A stretch of 64,000 bases of DNA from Candidatus Saccharibacteria bacterium RIFCSPHIGHO2_12_FULL_44_22. GTDB lineage: Bacteria > Patescibacteriota > Saccharimonadia > Saccharimonadales > Saccharimonadaceae. A program made the position numbers and the translations under genes. Positions 33,775 to 41,670 of this stretch are shown piece by piece; position 1 is the first letter of the stretch; each line of letters begins with the position of its first letter. The DNA lies in contig MGCS01000004.1 of assembly GCA_001790515.1 (NCBI GenBank), positions 1 to 64,000 of the forward strand, written 5' to 3'. The notes under the pieces were generated by a model. That model saw nothing but the letters and a program-made list of their open reading frames with translations. It ran no database searches and was not told the origin of the DNA.

Positions 33775-35565
33775 ATGAGTGTAGAACAAAACCCTGAAAC
33801 GCAAACGGAAAAATTTGATGGTTTCGACGATGAACGAACAGTATTGACGCGTGCACAGCAGCTACTCTCGCAGCAAGTGTTTGAAACGCTGCAAAGCAGT
33901 CTTGAACGTAGCCAGGGTGATCCAGCGATCCATGCTCGAATCTTAGGAGGACTCGCCATTGTCATTGCTTCTTTGGAAGCATTGCACGAATCTGCAACGA
34001 AAGTGCCAGTCGACGAGGTGACCTATGAGCCATCAGATGTTGAAATAGATACCGAAGTAATTGAATTAATGTACGCTGAACCTGCTGTTGTAGAAGACAA
34101 GGCATCGAGTGAAGCGGATGTTATCCCAATCGATATTAATAGCATCGACAAAGGAGATATGAAGTTGCCACGTTCCGTTCAAGGGTTTACCAAATCTATT
34201 TTTGGCGAGGAAACGGCTGCCTCGCTATCAAGGATGCATAGCGAGGCTATTGTAGCCACACTACTTGAGTTAAATAAATCGCCCAGAGAGCATGCCCGGC
34301 GTAGTAATCAAGATAGACTGACTCGGCTATACCAAGGTCAGACACCAAAACAGATTGGTCAACTATCAAATACGACAAGTGGAAATATTCATATGTTTAT
34401 GAGTAACTTTAAAAAAGCAGTCCTTGAGAAGCACGAATCGTCTGGCATTGAATTAGTTCTACAAAAGCACTTGGCTAGTGAGAAAATGGATATGGATGGA
34501 CAGAGCACGATTGTCGATGATAAGGCGCAAACATATGATTCTGCTAGTGACAGTGATGAAAAGGCATTGGCTGAAGATGTTGATAAACAGGGTGATCAAA
34601 GTAACAAGGCCGTTGACAGCGGTCTAGATAGCGAGACGACGTCAGAAGTCGCAGCATCTAGTGTAGATACACTCAAACATGAATTATATACAGGCATAAC
34701 AGAGCTTGGATACAACACTAAAGGTCTACGGGCGGTATTAGCGAACATGCCTGAAACATATGAAGAGGACGCATTAGTCGATGGCCGCAAACTTATCTTG
34801 CGTTTGCTGACCGTGGGTGGTGTCGTCAACGATCCGTCGCGGATTGCTGGGGCAGGAGCACTACCCGCATCACTTCGTCAACTGAGTGGATACAAATTAG
34901 CACAGTCAGAACGATACAAGACGATGGCAGGTGTTTTGAAGTGGGCGCAAGACAAGGAAGGACTGGAGCGGGATATCATTCAAATACTACAAACATGTGT
35001 TGATAATTTACCTGCCGACGCACCTGCCACGACTGTCTCTCGACCCGTCATTTCATCTAAATCGACTGAAATGAAGCCTAAACCCAAGGTGGAAGACGCG
35101 CCTGCTGTCGTTGAGAAAACACCATCGGTTGATTTGTGTGAGGTAGGCCTGAGGAGGAAGGGGCTTGATCCCATTGAATGGGCGCGACAAGTTGATATAA
35201 TGTTTGGATCTGCTGTCGAATCGGGACTTATTCTGAAAGCGGATATGTATTTGCTTCATCAACGAATGCTTGGATATGATACAGATATAGAACCGGATGA
35301 ATCCACTTCAAAGGCGATTGCTACGATGAAGGAATTAGCTAAAAAATTCCCTGGTAGACTTGTTGAAGATTCTTCTGTTGACATGGATAAGGCGCTACGG
35401 CTCTTTCTTGATGATCACTTGACTGTTAATCGAATTCATCAGCGTATGAACGGTACTGGTCGTAAACGTGGTAATGACATCAGCGTCGAGCGGATCAAAC
35501 GAATGCTTGCCGGAGGAATGAGCGAAGTATTCACGAATGCCGCTCGGGGACAAACACATGATTAG
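33775..35565 (+). CDS. Large hypothetical protein with sigma-70 region 4-like HTH
   Basis: A 596-residue soluble protein. A helical N-terminal region is followed near residues 185-225 by RLTRLYQGQTPKQIGQLSN and a following recognition-like helix, resembling the HTH of sigma region 4 or FixJ-type proteins. The middle has two acidic linkers and a Pro-rich linker (KPKPKVEDAPAVV). A second HTH-like part lies at the C-terminus (HLTVNRIHQRM, then ISVERIKRMLAGG). It may be a lineage-specific DNA-binding protein; this is inference from helix pattern. The ATG at 33775 follows AAAGGA; an in-frame ATG at 33739 is less likely. Confidence 0.65.
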   Translation: MSVEQNPETQTEKFDGFDDERTVLTRAQQLLSQQVFETLQSSLERSQGDPAIHARILGGLAIVIASLEALHESATKVPVDEVTYEPSDVEIDTEVIELMYAEPAVVEDKASSEADVIPIDINSIDKGDMKLPRSVQGFTKSIFGEETAASLSRMHSEAIVATLLELNKSPREHARRSNQDRLTRLYQGQTPKQIGQLSNTTSGNIHMFMSNFKKAVLEKHESSGIELVLQKHLASEKMDMDGQSTIVDDKAQTYDSASDSDEKALAEDVDKQGDQSNKAVDSGLDSETTSEVAASSVDTLKHELYTGITELGYNTKGLRAVLANMPETYEEDALVDGRKLILRLLTVGGVVNDPSRIAGAGALPASLRQLSGYKLAQSERYKTMAGVLKWAQDKEGLERDIIQILQTCVDNLPADAPATTVSRPVISSKSTEMKPKPKVEDAPAVVEKTPSVDLCEVGLRRKGLDPIEWARQVDIMFGSAVESGLILKADMYLLHQRMLGYDTDIEPDESTSKAIATMKELAKKFPGRLVEDSSVDMDKALRLFLDDHLTVNRIHQRMNGTGRKRGNDISVERIKRMLAGGMSEVFTNAARGQTHD

Positions 35566-35620
35566 CGGCTCAGTGGTGCGCATGTACGTTATCCGAGGCT
35601 GTGACGTGTAGAATAAGTAT

Positions 35621-36115
35621 ATGGAATCATTACTTCATCCCAGCGTTACAGCGGCATTGAGCGAATCAAAAATCGAATCTAAGATCTTGTCGTGCGATCC
35701 GGATTATGCAGATACTGCTGCATTCAACGATAAATATGATTTTAGTCCAGAGCAGTCTGCGAATACTATTTTGGTTGCGTCAAAAAAAGTAGATCCCGTG
35801 AAATACGCAGTGTGCGTCGTGCTAGCATCGACACGATTAGACGTTAACAAAACAGTGACGAAATTATTAGGTGTCCGTAAAGCATCGTTTGCTGATGCTG
35901 ACACGACGAAACAAATGACCGGGATGGAAATCGGCGGAGTGACAGCTATCGGCATTAGTGGACTACCTATCTATGTTGATCGTCAAGTAATGGCGCAGCC
36001 AGAGGTAGTGATGGGTGGTGGCAACCGCACGAGTAAGATTATTATCGATCCTCAGGATTTAACGAAACTTCCTAATGTCACGTTAGTTGATGATCTAGCA
36101 AAAGGCGACCTGTGA
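35621..36115 (+). CDS. YbaK/EbsC-like aminoacyl-tRNA deacylase
   Basis: A 164-residue protein of the YbaK/ProX editing-domain family. It matches the usual fold order: HPSVTAALSESKIESKIL, an ANTILVASKK strand where the catalytic lysine pocket forms, KYAVCVVLASTRLDVNKTV, and GGVTAIGISGLPIYVDRQVM, the GGxxPxG-like turn. These proteins clear mischarged tRNAs such as Cys- or Ala-tRNA-Pro in trans. A -10-like TAGAAT (35609-35614) ends 6 nt before the ATG, which suggests a leaderless mRNA. Substrate specificity cannot be assigned. Confidence 0.85.
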   Translation: MESLLHPSVTAALSESKIESKILSCDPDYADTAAFNDKYDFSPEQSANTILVASKKVDPVKYAVCVVLASTRLDVNKTVTKLLGVRKASFADADTTKQMTGMEIGGVTAIGISGLPIYVDRQVMAQPEVVMGGGNRTSKIIIDPQDLTKLPNVTLVDDLAKGDL

Positions 36116-36192
36116 AAATAGCTGCACCACGGCTTCACAACCGTGAACAAGTAGTCGTTCTATACTAACGACGATATTACTAGTGCCCATCT

Positions 36193-36251
36193 GCCGCCTG
36201 ATCAACGACGATTTGGACGGTGGGTGATGTTAGACCTAGAATTTATGAATT
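36193..36251 (+). repeat. 59-bp hairpin repeat, copy 1
   Basis: About 85% identical to 37742-37800. It contains an imperfect stem (GCCGCC with GGACGGTGGG) around GATCAACGACGAT, then the conserved tail GTTAGACCTAGAATT. It sits between the YbaK gene and the terminator of the lipoprotein gene. Confidence 0.8.
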
Positions 36252-36260
36252 AAAGCAAAA

Positions 36261-36335
36261 AACCTCATCATTCAAATTGTTACATTTGAATACTGAGGTT
36301 CCTTGCCGAGACACCCTTTGTGGGGGTGGCTCGGC
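36261..36335 (-). terminator. Double hairpin terminator of the lipoprotein gene
   Basis: First (nearest the gene) GCCGAG-a-CACCC/GGGTG-g-CTCGGC (36305-36335), then AACCTCA-tc-ATTCAAAT paired with ATTTGAAT-ac-TGAGGTT (36261-36300), followed on the minus strand by six T. Confidence 0.8.
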
Positions 36336-36346
36336 GACGACTGGAA

Positions 36347-37141
36347 CTAGTTCCAGTCGGAACCATCGATGTTCAACTGATAGAGCGTCGCCAAGAAATC
36401 GGCGTCCGCAGTCTTGATATCGTCGACGGTCACGTCACCAGTGTCCGACGAGTAGTCGGAAATCTGGTACGAGCCTTCGCCGAGTGGATTCTCGTATCCG
36501 GGAACTCCACTCTCGACATCCGAGATGTAGAAGCCGCGCTTTTCGAACTCGCTTCCGGTGGTTCTGCTCCTGCTGTCGAGCTTCCAGCTGAACGAGTTCG
36601 ACGTCTCCGCCACGGGAGTACCGTCTTCTTTGGTCAGTGGTGTCAAGCCATTGAGCGAGATCATGTATTCATCTTTCAGGATGAATACACCTAGCGGTCC
36701 TGTTTGACGGTCGATTTGACCGTCAATGAAGCGTACGTTCACCTGAACAAAGGTCCCCGGGTCGATGCCCCCTCTGCTCGGTTCCGACACGATACCGCCG
36801 TACCCGTTAACGGGTGCGTCCGATAGCTTGTCCCACCCGCGGGTACTAGACGGGATCTCGCCGCTGGTAAGCTTCGTCAGCAAGTCGTTGCCGACGCTGT
36901 TGAGAGCCTGGTTCAGCGGTGCTCTGCGTGCGTCCGACATGTAATAGTTGAACGCCTGCTTCTGTGTCTCAGTGAGCTCCTTGGGTGCCGCAACGGGCAA
37001 GGGTGGCGCCTCTACGACGGTGGATACCGCTGTGGAGGGTGTTTCTGTAGCTGCCGAGTTGTCACCTCCGCATGCACTCAAAAGTGCTGCGGTTGTGACG
37101 GCTGCGATGACGATCATTGACGTACGAGTGGAGATGCGCAT
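36347..37141 (-). CDS. Lipoprotein, GC-rich orphan gene
   Basis: A 264-residue protein with a type II signal peptide: MRISTRTSMIVIAAVTTAALL then lipobox LSAC with Cys23, so it is anchored on the outer face of the membrane. A Thr/Pro/Val-rich linker to about 55 leads to a beta-rich soluble domain (YGGIVSEPSRGG, FVQVNVRFIDGQIDRQTG). ATG 37141 has AAAGGTG upstream. The promoter at 37248-37220 is near consensus and a double terminator follows. GC-rich third positions set it apart from neighbours. No family recognised. Confidence 0.75.
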   Translation of the reverse strand: MRISTRTSMIVIAAVTTAALLSACGGDNSAATETPSTAVSTVVEAPPLPVAAPKELTETQKQAFNYYMSDARRAPLNQALNSVGNDLLTKLTSGEIPSSTRGWDKLSDAPVNGYGGIVSEPSRGGIDPGTFVQVNVRFIDGQIDRQTGPLGVFILKDEYMISLNGLTPLTKEDGTPVAETSNSFSWKLDSRSRTTGSEFEKRGFYISDVESGVPGYENPLGEGSYQISDYSSDTGDVTVDDIKTADADFLATLYQLNIDGSDWN

Positions 37142-37219
37142 TTGACGCACCTTTCTAGTAGAGTTGAATTGTCGGTGGTTCTCTGGTGTAGCACGGTATG
37201 TGTACACACAGTATTCATC

Positions 37220-37248
37220 ATATTAGCATAAAAACTATAAAATGTCAA
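37220..37248 (-). promoter_or_regulatory. Consensus promoter of the lipoprotein gene
   Basis: On the minus strand TTGACA (37248-37243), 17-bp spacer, TAATAT (37225-37220). The predicted leader is about 70 nt. Confidence 0.8.
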
Positions 37249-37309
37249 TGGTTGTGACAATCTATCTTAATATAACTTAAGGTATAATTCAGTAAAAATA
37301 GATACGTAA

Positions 37310-37648
37310 CTAGCCGTTTACCGGATCGATAGGAGTAAGTTCACTCACTACTGTTGTCGCAGTAGTGATACTAGAGACTCTCTCACGCAAAGCCGCTGCT
37401 TCAGGTCCAGAAACCTTACCTAGGAACTGCAGCAACTCGTTCTGTATTGCCGCAAAGGTATCTGCAGTGTATGCCATTTCCTCTTTTAAATCGTGCCTGT
37501 GAGAATCAATTAGTTCCGCCACGTCTTCGCTTGGAATATAGCTATAGCCTTCTTTGAGTGCCTGTTCGACTCTGGTTTTTACATTATGTTTGTGTTGCTG
37601 CTCTTGAGCAGCTGCGTTTCGCGCGTAGCCTGGATATGATTCTGTCAT
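37310..37648 (-). CDS. Small helical hypothetical protein
   Basis: A 112-residue soluble protein (MTESYPGYARNAAAQEQQ) with two long helices, rich in Ala, Glu and Gln, and a Thr/Val-rich tail ending PIDPVNG. ATG 37648 lies 9 nt after a TATAGT box; an in-frame ATG at 37666 overlaps that box and is unlikely. It lies between the lipoprotein gene and 59-bp repeat copy 2. Unlike its two GC-rich neighbours, codon use is ordinary for the window. No family recognised. Confidence 0.6.
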   Translation of the reverse strand: MTESYPGYARNAAAQEQQHKHNVKTRVEQALKEGYSYIPSEDVAELIDSHRHDLKEEMAYTADTFAAIQNELLQFLGKVSGPEAAALRERVSSITTATTVVSELTPIDPVNG

Positions 37649-37741
37649 AATGGCAATACTATACATTCAGTTTGTTACGTACACAAGCAAGAGCGTTACG
37701 GATGTGTGCGGAACGGGCGTAAAGTTAGCGTAGTACCACCC

Positions 37742-37800
37742 ACCGCCCGATCAATGACGATCTGGGTGGTGGGTGGTGTTAGACCTAGAATTCATGATTT
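37742..37800 (+). repeat. 59-bp hairpin repeat, copy 2
   Basis: Second copy of 36193-36251. Together with the preceding bases it forms a 13-bp stem (CCACCCACCGCCC with GGGTGGTGGGTGG, one G-T) around GATCAATGACGATCT, then GTTAGACCTAGAATT. It sits just upstream of the promoter of the second lipoprotein gene. Confidence 0.8.
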
Positions 37801-37814
37801 GATACAGCTATACA

Positions 37815-37843
37815 TTGACTTTTTATAAGTATTTATGTTAATA
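37815..37843 (+). promoter_or_regulatory. Promoter of the second lipoprotein gene
   Basis: TTGACT (37815-37820), 17-bp spacer, TTAATA (37838-37843; TAATAC overlaps it one base later). The leader of about 45 nt contains the palindrome GGAAGGTTCC close to the start codon. Confidence 0.6.
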
Positions 37844-37894
37844 CTTGCATAAGTAGCGTATGGTGCGTTACATGAGACCGGAAGGTTCCTTTAC

Positions 37895-38449
37895 ATGAAC
37901 AAGCTGATCAAGAGCGCGATTGCTGGAGTGTTTCTCGGATCCATCCTCGCCACTACTGCATGCGGTGATTGGCGGTCGAATGACGAGATCAACGCGGAAA
38001 ACGCGAGAATGTCTCTCGAAGTTTGCCAGGATGGCGAAGTTCTTCACTTACTAGAACCCCAAACGGACACGCGTGATGGAGTAAAGACTGTCACTCTGCC
38101 TCCGAATGGAGTGAGTGACGTCGGCGACTTTTGGTTGACTGATGGTCAATCCTGGTCGCCGGACAGAACACCAAAAGCGACGGAAGAAGATCCGAACCCA
38201 AAGACTGAGTTTGGCCACTTCTATCAGACGGATGTCGAGTTTCGTTACGTTCTCAAACGGGACAAGACTATCGCTCGGCTGTACATCAAGCCGGAGAATG
38301 GTGCAGGGCAAGAACTCTCCCCGGCTATCCAGCCGGGATCGGAAGGCTCACTAACCTTCGATCCGAAGGTTTACGCCGAATCTTACATGCTTGGCGGCAA
38401 TTATTACATGGCGCCCGAGATCGAGTCAATATCGGTCTGCACCAAGTAG
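37895..38449 (+). CDS. Lipoprotein, GC-rich orphan gene
   Basis: A 184-residue protein with a lipoprotein signal (MNKLIKSAIAGVFLGSILA then TTAC, Cys23). The mature part is polar with two further cysteines (LEVCQDG near the start, SISVCTK at the end) and a beta-rich pattern (VEFRYVLKRDKTIARLYIKP). GC-rich third positions match the lipoprotein gene at 36347. It has its own promoter, repeat copy 2 upstream and two hairpins downstream. No family recognised. Confidence 0.75.
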   Translation: MNKLIKSAIAGVFLGSILATTACGDWRSNDEINAENARMSLEVCQDGEVLHLLEPQTDTRDGVKTVTLPPNGVSDVGDFWLTDGQSWSPDRTPKATEEDPNPKTEFGHFYQTDVEFRYVLKRDKTIARLYIKPENGAGQELSPAIQPGSEGSLTFDPKVYAESYMLGGNYYMAPEIESISVCTK

Positions 38450-38463
38450 CACCATCGCTGCAT

Positions 38464-38535
38464 TCACGAATCCTCTTACGGGAGGGTTCGTGAGCAGAAC
38501 AAAAAAGTGAATACATAATTGACTTTTTTGTTCTG
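38464..38535 (+). terminator. Tandem hairpins after the second lipoprotein gene
   Basis: First 38464-38494 (TTCACGAATCCT with GGAGGGTTCGTGAG, including a G-T pair), then a 14-bp perfect stem (CAGAACAAAAAAGT, 38495-38508, and complement 38522-38535) whose second arm contains the T run. Confidence 0.8.
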
Positions 38536-38709
38536 AATGTACGGAGTATACTAAAGCTATATCCCCGCGACACACACTAGCAATCTGTTGCGAAGCGTCC
38601 CTCCGGTGGAATCATTCAATTGTCTTCGGATTTTAGCTAGAAACGGGCGGAAAGACGGGCAATACAATCAGATAATCGTTTCCTTAAACAATGGTAAGGA
38701 TATTTTGAT

Positions 38710-38973
38710 ATGAATGATGAGCTTTTTTTGAACGAACGAATAGATGTAGTGGCAACCTTTGGTGCGGGGCTAAACCCGTGTGTACCCATCCGATTTCGGC
38801 GAGCAAACGGACGAGTAATAGAGGTGAAAGAAATAGGACTACGGCATCCGACGGAAAAGGGGCGGCGGACTGTCCATGTGTTTGATGTAACCGATGGCGA
38901 AGCTGATTACCGTATAGAACTGGATTCGGAGCGGTTGGTATGGCATTTGACGCGCGAGGGCGATCGATCATGA
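38710..38973 (+). CDS. Small protein in a DNA polymerase operon
   Basis: An 87-residue beta-rich soluble protein (IDVVATFGAGLNPCVPIRFRR, RTVHVFDVTDGEADYRIEL, LVWHLTREGD). The size, strand pattern and position before a Y-family polymerase recall DUF6504-type proteins that accompany ImuB/DinB genes in Actinobacteria, a weak resemblance. The stop overlaps the next start (ATGA), so it is translationally coupled to the 67-residue ORF and, through it, to the polymerase. Confidence 0.7.
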   Translation: MNDELFLNERIDVVATFGAGLNPCVPIRFRRANGRVIEVKEIGLRHPTEKGRRTVHVFDVTDGEADYRIELDSERLVWHLTREGDRS

Positions 38974-39173
38974 CGATGTTGCTCGCAGATATTATTAACG
39001 AACGCAAAAAATGGTTAAACGAGTGTTCGCAAATACGTGTCAAAACCCATCAAGACAGCTTCGCTCCAGGTTTGAGCGAGGGGTTTGACACCTCGACAAA
39101 CTTGGGCTGCAGATGTCCTGCTGTTTTCCGATACGATTTACTCGACGCACGTGGAGCGAACCTATGGGCGTAA
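38970..39173 (+). CDS. Short coupling ORF before the polymerase gene
   Basis: A 67-residue ORF starting MTMLLADIINERKKWLNE, with ATGA overlap to the upstream gene and a 10-bp overlap with the polymerase gene. The first half is a plausible helix; the second half (GLSEGFDTSTNLGCRC) is atypical and its DNA includes a small hairpin, so it could be a decayed or mostly translational-coupling element. No family recognised. Confidence 0.5.
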   Translation: MTMLLADIINERKKWLNECSQIRVKTHQDSFAPGLSEGFDTSTNLGCRCPAVFRYDLLDARGANLWA

Positions 39174-40456
39174 ACGAACACTACAATCCAGAAATCCCAC
39201 TGGTCATGCATATCGATCTGAACAGTTGCTTTGCGACGGTGGAGCAGCAAGCGCGGCCGATGCTGCGGGGTCGTCCGGTGGCGATTGTGAATAGGCGAAC
39301 GGAACACACGATGATCGTGACGGCTAGCTATGAAGCGAAGGCGCAGGGCGTGACGCTAGGGATGAAATTAAAGGATGCCAAAAAGATCTGTCCGGGACTA
39401 GTGGGTATTGAAAGTGACCCGGCGAAATACCGATTCGTCTATCACAAGATGATGGATATTATGAGTGATTATTCGGCACATGTGCGTATGAAATCTATTG
39501 ACGAAGGCGTGATTGATTTTCATGAGGCAACTGACACCATGAAGCGACGCGGATTGATCGATATTGGGTTTGAAATTAAACAGCGGCTGCGTGATGAAAT
39601 AGGCTGTGCGATGCGCTGCAACGTCGGAATAGCGACGAATAGGTTTTTGGCAAAGACAGCGGCGAGCCTCCATAAACCGGACGGACTAGATGTCATTGAC
39701 TGCAAAAATCTACGACAGACATACGGCACGTTAGCGTTAACCGACCTAACGGGAATTGCCCATCGCAACGAAGAACGATTAAACGCGGTGGGAATTATGA
39801 CGCCACTGCATTTTTTGGATGCAGATGCTCAGATGTTAAAAAGTATGGTGTTCAAAAGCATCAATGGGTATCAATGGCATCAGCGATTGCGTGGCTGGGA
39901 GGTTGATAACGTCGACTATGATCTAAAGACAGCTGGGCGGCAGTTTGTACTGGATGGGTATAATATGCCGTACGATCAAATACTAAAACGGCTTCATCAT
40001 TTGTGTGAAGCAACCGGCAAAAAAATTCGGTCGCAAGGTAAAATAGCACGTGGTGTGTTGGTGTGGGCGACAACGCATAAAGAACCAGGTACACAAAAAC
40101 AAACTGGCCGAGGTGGTTGGGAAGAGCAGCGTGGTAGTCGGTACTGGCATGCCCGTCACATGGCGACGATGCCATTCTTTTCGGATCAGGCAATCTACGC
40201 ACAAGCAAAACATATGTTTGCGAACGCGCCGCCGTTGATTCGGACGATTGGAGTTAGTGTATATGAACTGAGTGATGACAATGACCCGCAACTTAGCTTA
40301 TTTGGCGATGAACTTGCGCGCGAACGCCACATTACGAGTGCCGTCGATGAAATCAATGACCGATATGGAAAACACGTGATTCACAGTGCCGACACATTAG
40401 GTACTGGTCATAACGTCAAAGAAAAGATTCCGTTTGGCAGTACTCGCTATTTATAG
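39164..40456 (+). CDS. Y-family DNA polymerase (DinB/ImuB-like)
   Basis: A 430-residue translesion polymerase. Catalytic sequences: HIDLNSCFATVEQQARP with the first metal-binding Asp near residue 17, SIDEGVIDF (in place of SIDEAFLD; the Asp-Glu pair is kept) near 113, and VGIATNRFLAKTAASLHKP. Then HhH-type LTGIAHRNEERLNAVGI and little-finger domain. A C-terminal LSLFGDE resembles the beta-clamp-binding motif QLxLF. ATG 39164 is used; earlier in-frame ATG 39113 adds residues not typical of the family. It converges with the hydrolase gene (6-bp overlap). Confidence 0.9.
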   Translation: MGVNEHYNPEIPLVMHIDLNSCFATVEQQARPMLRGRPVAIVNRRTEHTMIVTASYEAKAQGVTLGMKLKDAKKICPGLVGIESDPAKYRFVYHKMMDIMSDYSAHVRMKSIDEGVIDFHEATDTMKRRGLIDIGFEIKQRLRDEIGCAMRCNVGIATNRFLAKTAASLHKPDGLDVIDCKNLRQTYGTLALTDLTGIAHRNEERLNAVGIMTPLHFLDADAQMLKSMVFKSINGYQWHQRLRGWEVDNVDYDLKTAGRQFVLDGYNMPYDQILKRLHHLCEATGKKIRSQGKIARGVLVWATTHKEPGTQKQTGRGGWEEQRGSRYWHARHMATMPFFSDQAIYAQAKHMFANAPPLIRTIGVSVYELSDDNDPQLSLFGDELARERHITSAVDEINDRYGKHVIHSADTLGTGHNVKEKIPFGSTRYL

Positions 40457-41413
40457 ATTGTATTGACGACCTTCGTAATATGCCTGGTAAAGATCGAATA
40501 GCTGCTGCTGGTGTTTGGCAACGCCTTTTTCGTCTGGCGATACGATTGCATGACCAACATTCCATTCGGCTGGAATGGTTTTTGAATATAGCGGGAGGCC
40601 ATTGCTATCGGCTATTTCTTGGGGAACTTGCACGGCTTTATCCAGATCAATCACATCGTCACTAGCACTTTCGACTACTGCGATGCTTTTTAGGTTGAGA
40701 TCTGCGGGGTCTTTTTTGAAGTTATCCACGAGTACGAGGTAGTTGGCGAGCGCCCACAATGAAAAGCCTTTGCCATCTGGTTCGGTTGAACTATTGGCGA
40801 GGATGTGTGAACCGTATAGTTTTTTCAGGATGGGGAGCTGCCATTTTGGTGCTTGCGATGCTGCTGGTTCGTAGAATGGTGACAATGCAAGCAATCGAGT
40901 GACTTCGGGGCGATATTCGGCAGCCCAGGTTGCAACGACCGCGCCGCCTGATAGGCCGATAACCCCAACTTCATTACCTAGTCCGGTTGCGATAGTGACT
41001 GACTGATTGGCATAGTTGACAAGATCGAGTGAACGGACATCTTTGTGACCCTGAGAATCATTCGTGCCATGATACGGCGCTAGTGGAATATAGACGTTGT
41101 ATCCAGCATCAAATAACTGTTGTCCGAATGCTTTGAACTGTGCTGAACAGGCCGTTATGCCATGAAACAGGATGACAGTCTTTGCAGTCTTTTCGTTGTG
41201 GGTCATTAGCTGAGATGTACAGTCGTCTGTAACGGCAGCTGCTTTTTGGGTAGCGACCAGCGACTCGATTTGTTTGACTGACTGCTGATACGTATTTGTA
41301 GCTGGTGTACTGTTTTGCAGCTGCTTGTTCGTTGTCGGCCAAAAGTAAAATGCAAGTGCGGCAGTGATGAAAATGATAGCGATGCCGGCAAGGCTGTAGA
41401 GTAGATACTTCAT
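40451..41413 (-). CDS. Membrane-anchored alpha/beta hydrolase
   Basis: A 320-residue protein. Residues 5-27 (LYSLAGIAIIFITAALAFYFW) form a signal anchor. The hydrolase domain shows the oxyanion segment ILFHGITACSAQF near 91, the nucleophile elbow GLSGGAV near 163, a late Asp (VVESASDDVIDLD) and a candidate catalytic His near the C-terminus (WNVGHAIVSP). It resembles carboxylesterase/lysophospholipase-like enzymes acting outside the cell. Substrate unknown. Confidence 0.85.
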   Translation of the reverse strand: MKYLLYSLAGIAIIFITAALAFYFWPTTNKQLQNSTPATNTYQQSVKQIESLVATQKAAAVTDDCTSQLMTHNEKTAKTVILFHGITACSAQFKAFGQQLFDAGYNVYIPLAPYHGTNDSQGHKDVRSLDLVNYANQSVTIATGLGNEVGVIGLSGGAVVATWAAEYRPEVTRLLALSPFYEPAASQAPKWQLPILKKLYGSHILANSSTEPDGKGFSLWALANYLVLVDNFKKDPADLNLKSIAVVESASDDVIDLDKAVQVPQEIADSNGLPLYSKTIPAEWNVGHAIVSPDEKGVAKHQQQLFDLYQAYYEGRQYNL

Positions 41414-41497
41414 GGATAATCCTATTGCTAATAATGTTAGCTACAGTATGGCCTAGCGAGCCACGACTGACAATAGGCGGTGTATACTAAATGTAGT

Positions 41498-41668
41498 ATG
41501 AATAAACGAGTCATCACGGTCATGGCGGCAATAGGTGGTACGGTTGGCGCATCGATCCCAATGTTGGTTGGTGATAGTGCGCTGCTTGATGGGTGGACTG
41601 TATTGGGCGGGCTAATTGGTGGCCTGGCTGGTATCTGGCTTGGCGCGTGGCTATCAAAGCGATACTAG
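41498..41668 (+). CDS. Small two-helix membrane protein
   Basis: A 56-residue protein (MNKRVITVMAAIGGTVGASI) with two glycine-rich hydrophobic helices (residues 5-25 and 34-52) and a basic end (SKRY). Such Gly-rich hairpins resemble AtpZ/YgaM-type small membrane proteins, but I cannot assign it. TATACT (41483-41488) is the likely -10. The stop lies 2 bp before the tilS start, so the genes form one unit. Confidence 0.65.
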   Translation: MNKRVITVMAAIGGTVGASIPMLVGDSALLDGWTVLGGLIGGLAGIWLGAWLSKRY

Positions 41669-41670
41669 CC

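Noticed and set aside
36121-36251. Integron attC site at the 59-bp repeat
   Set aside because: GTTAGAC fits the right core but no RYYYAAC partner is found at the expected distance, and no integrase is in the window. Kept only as an unexplained repeat.
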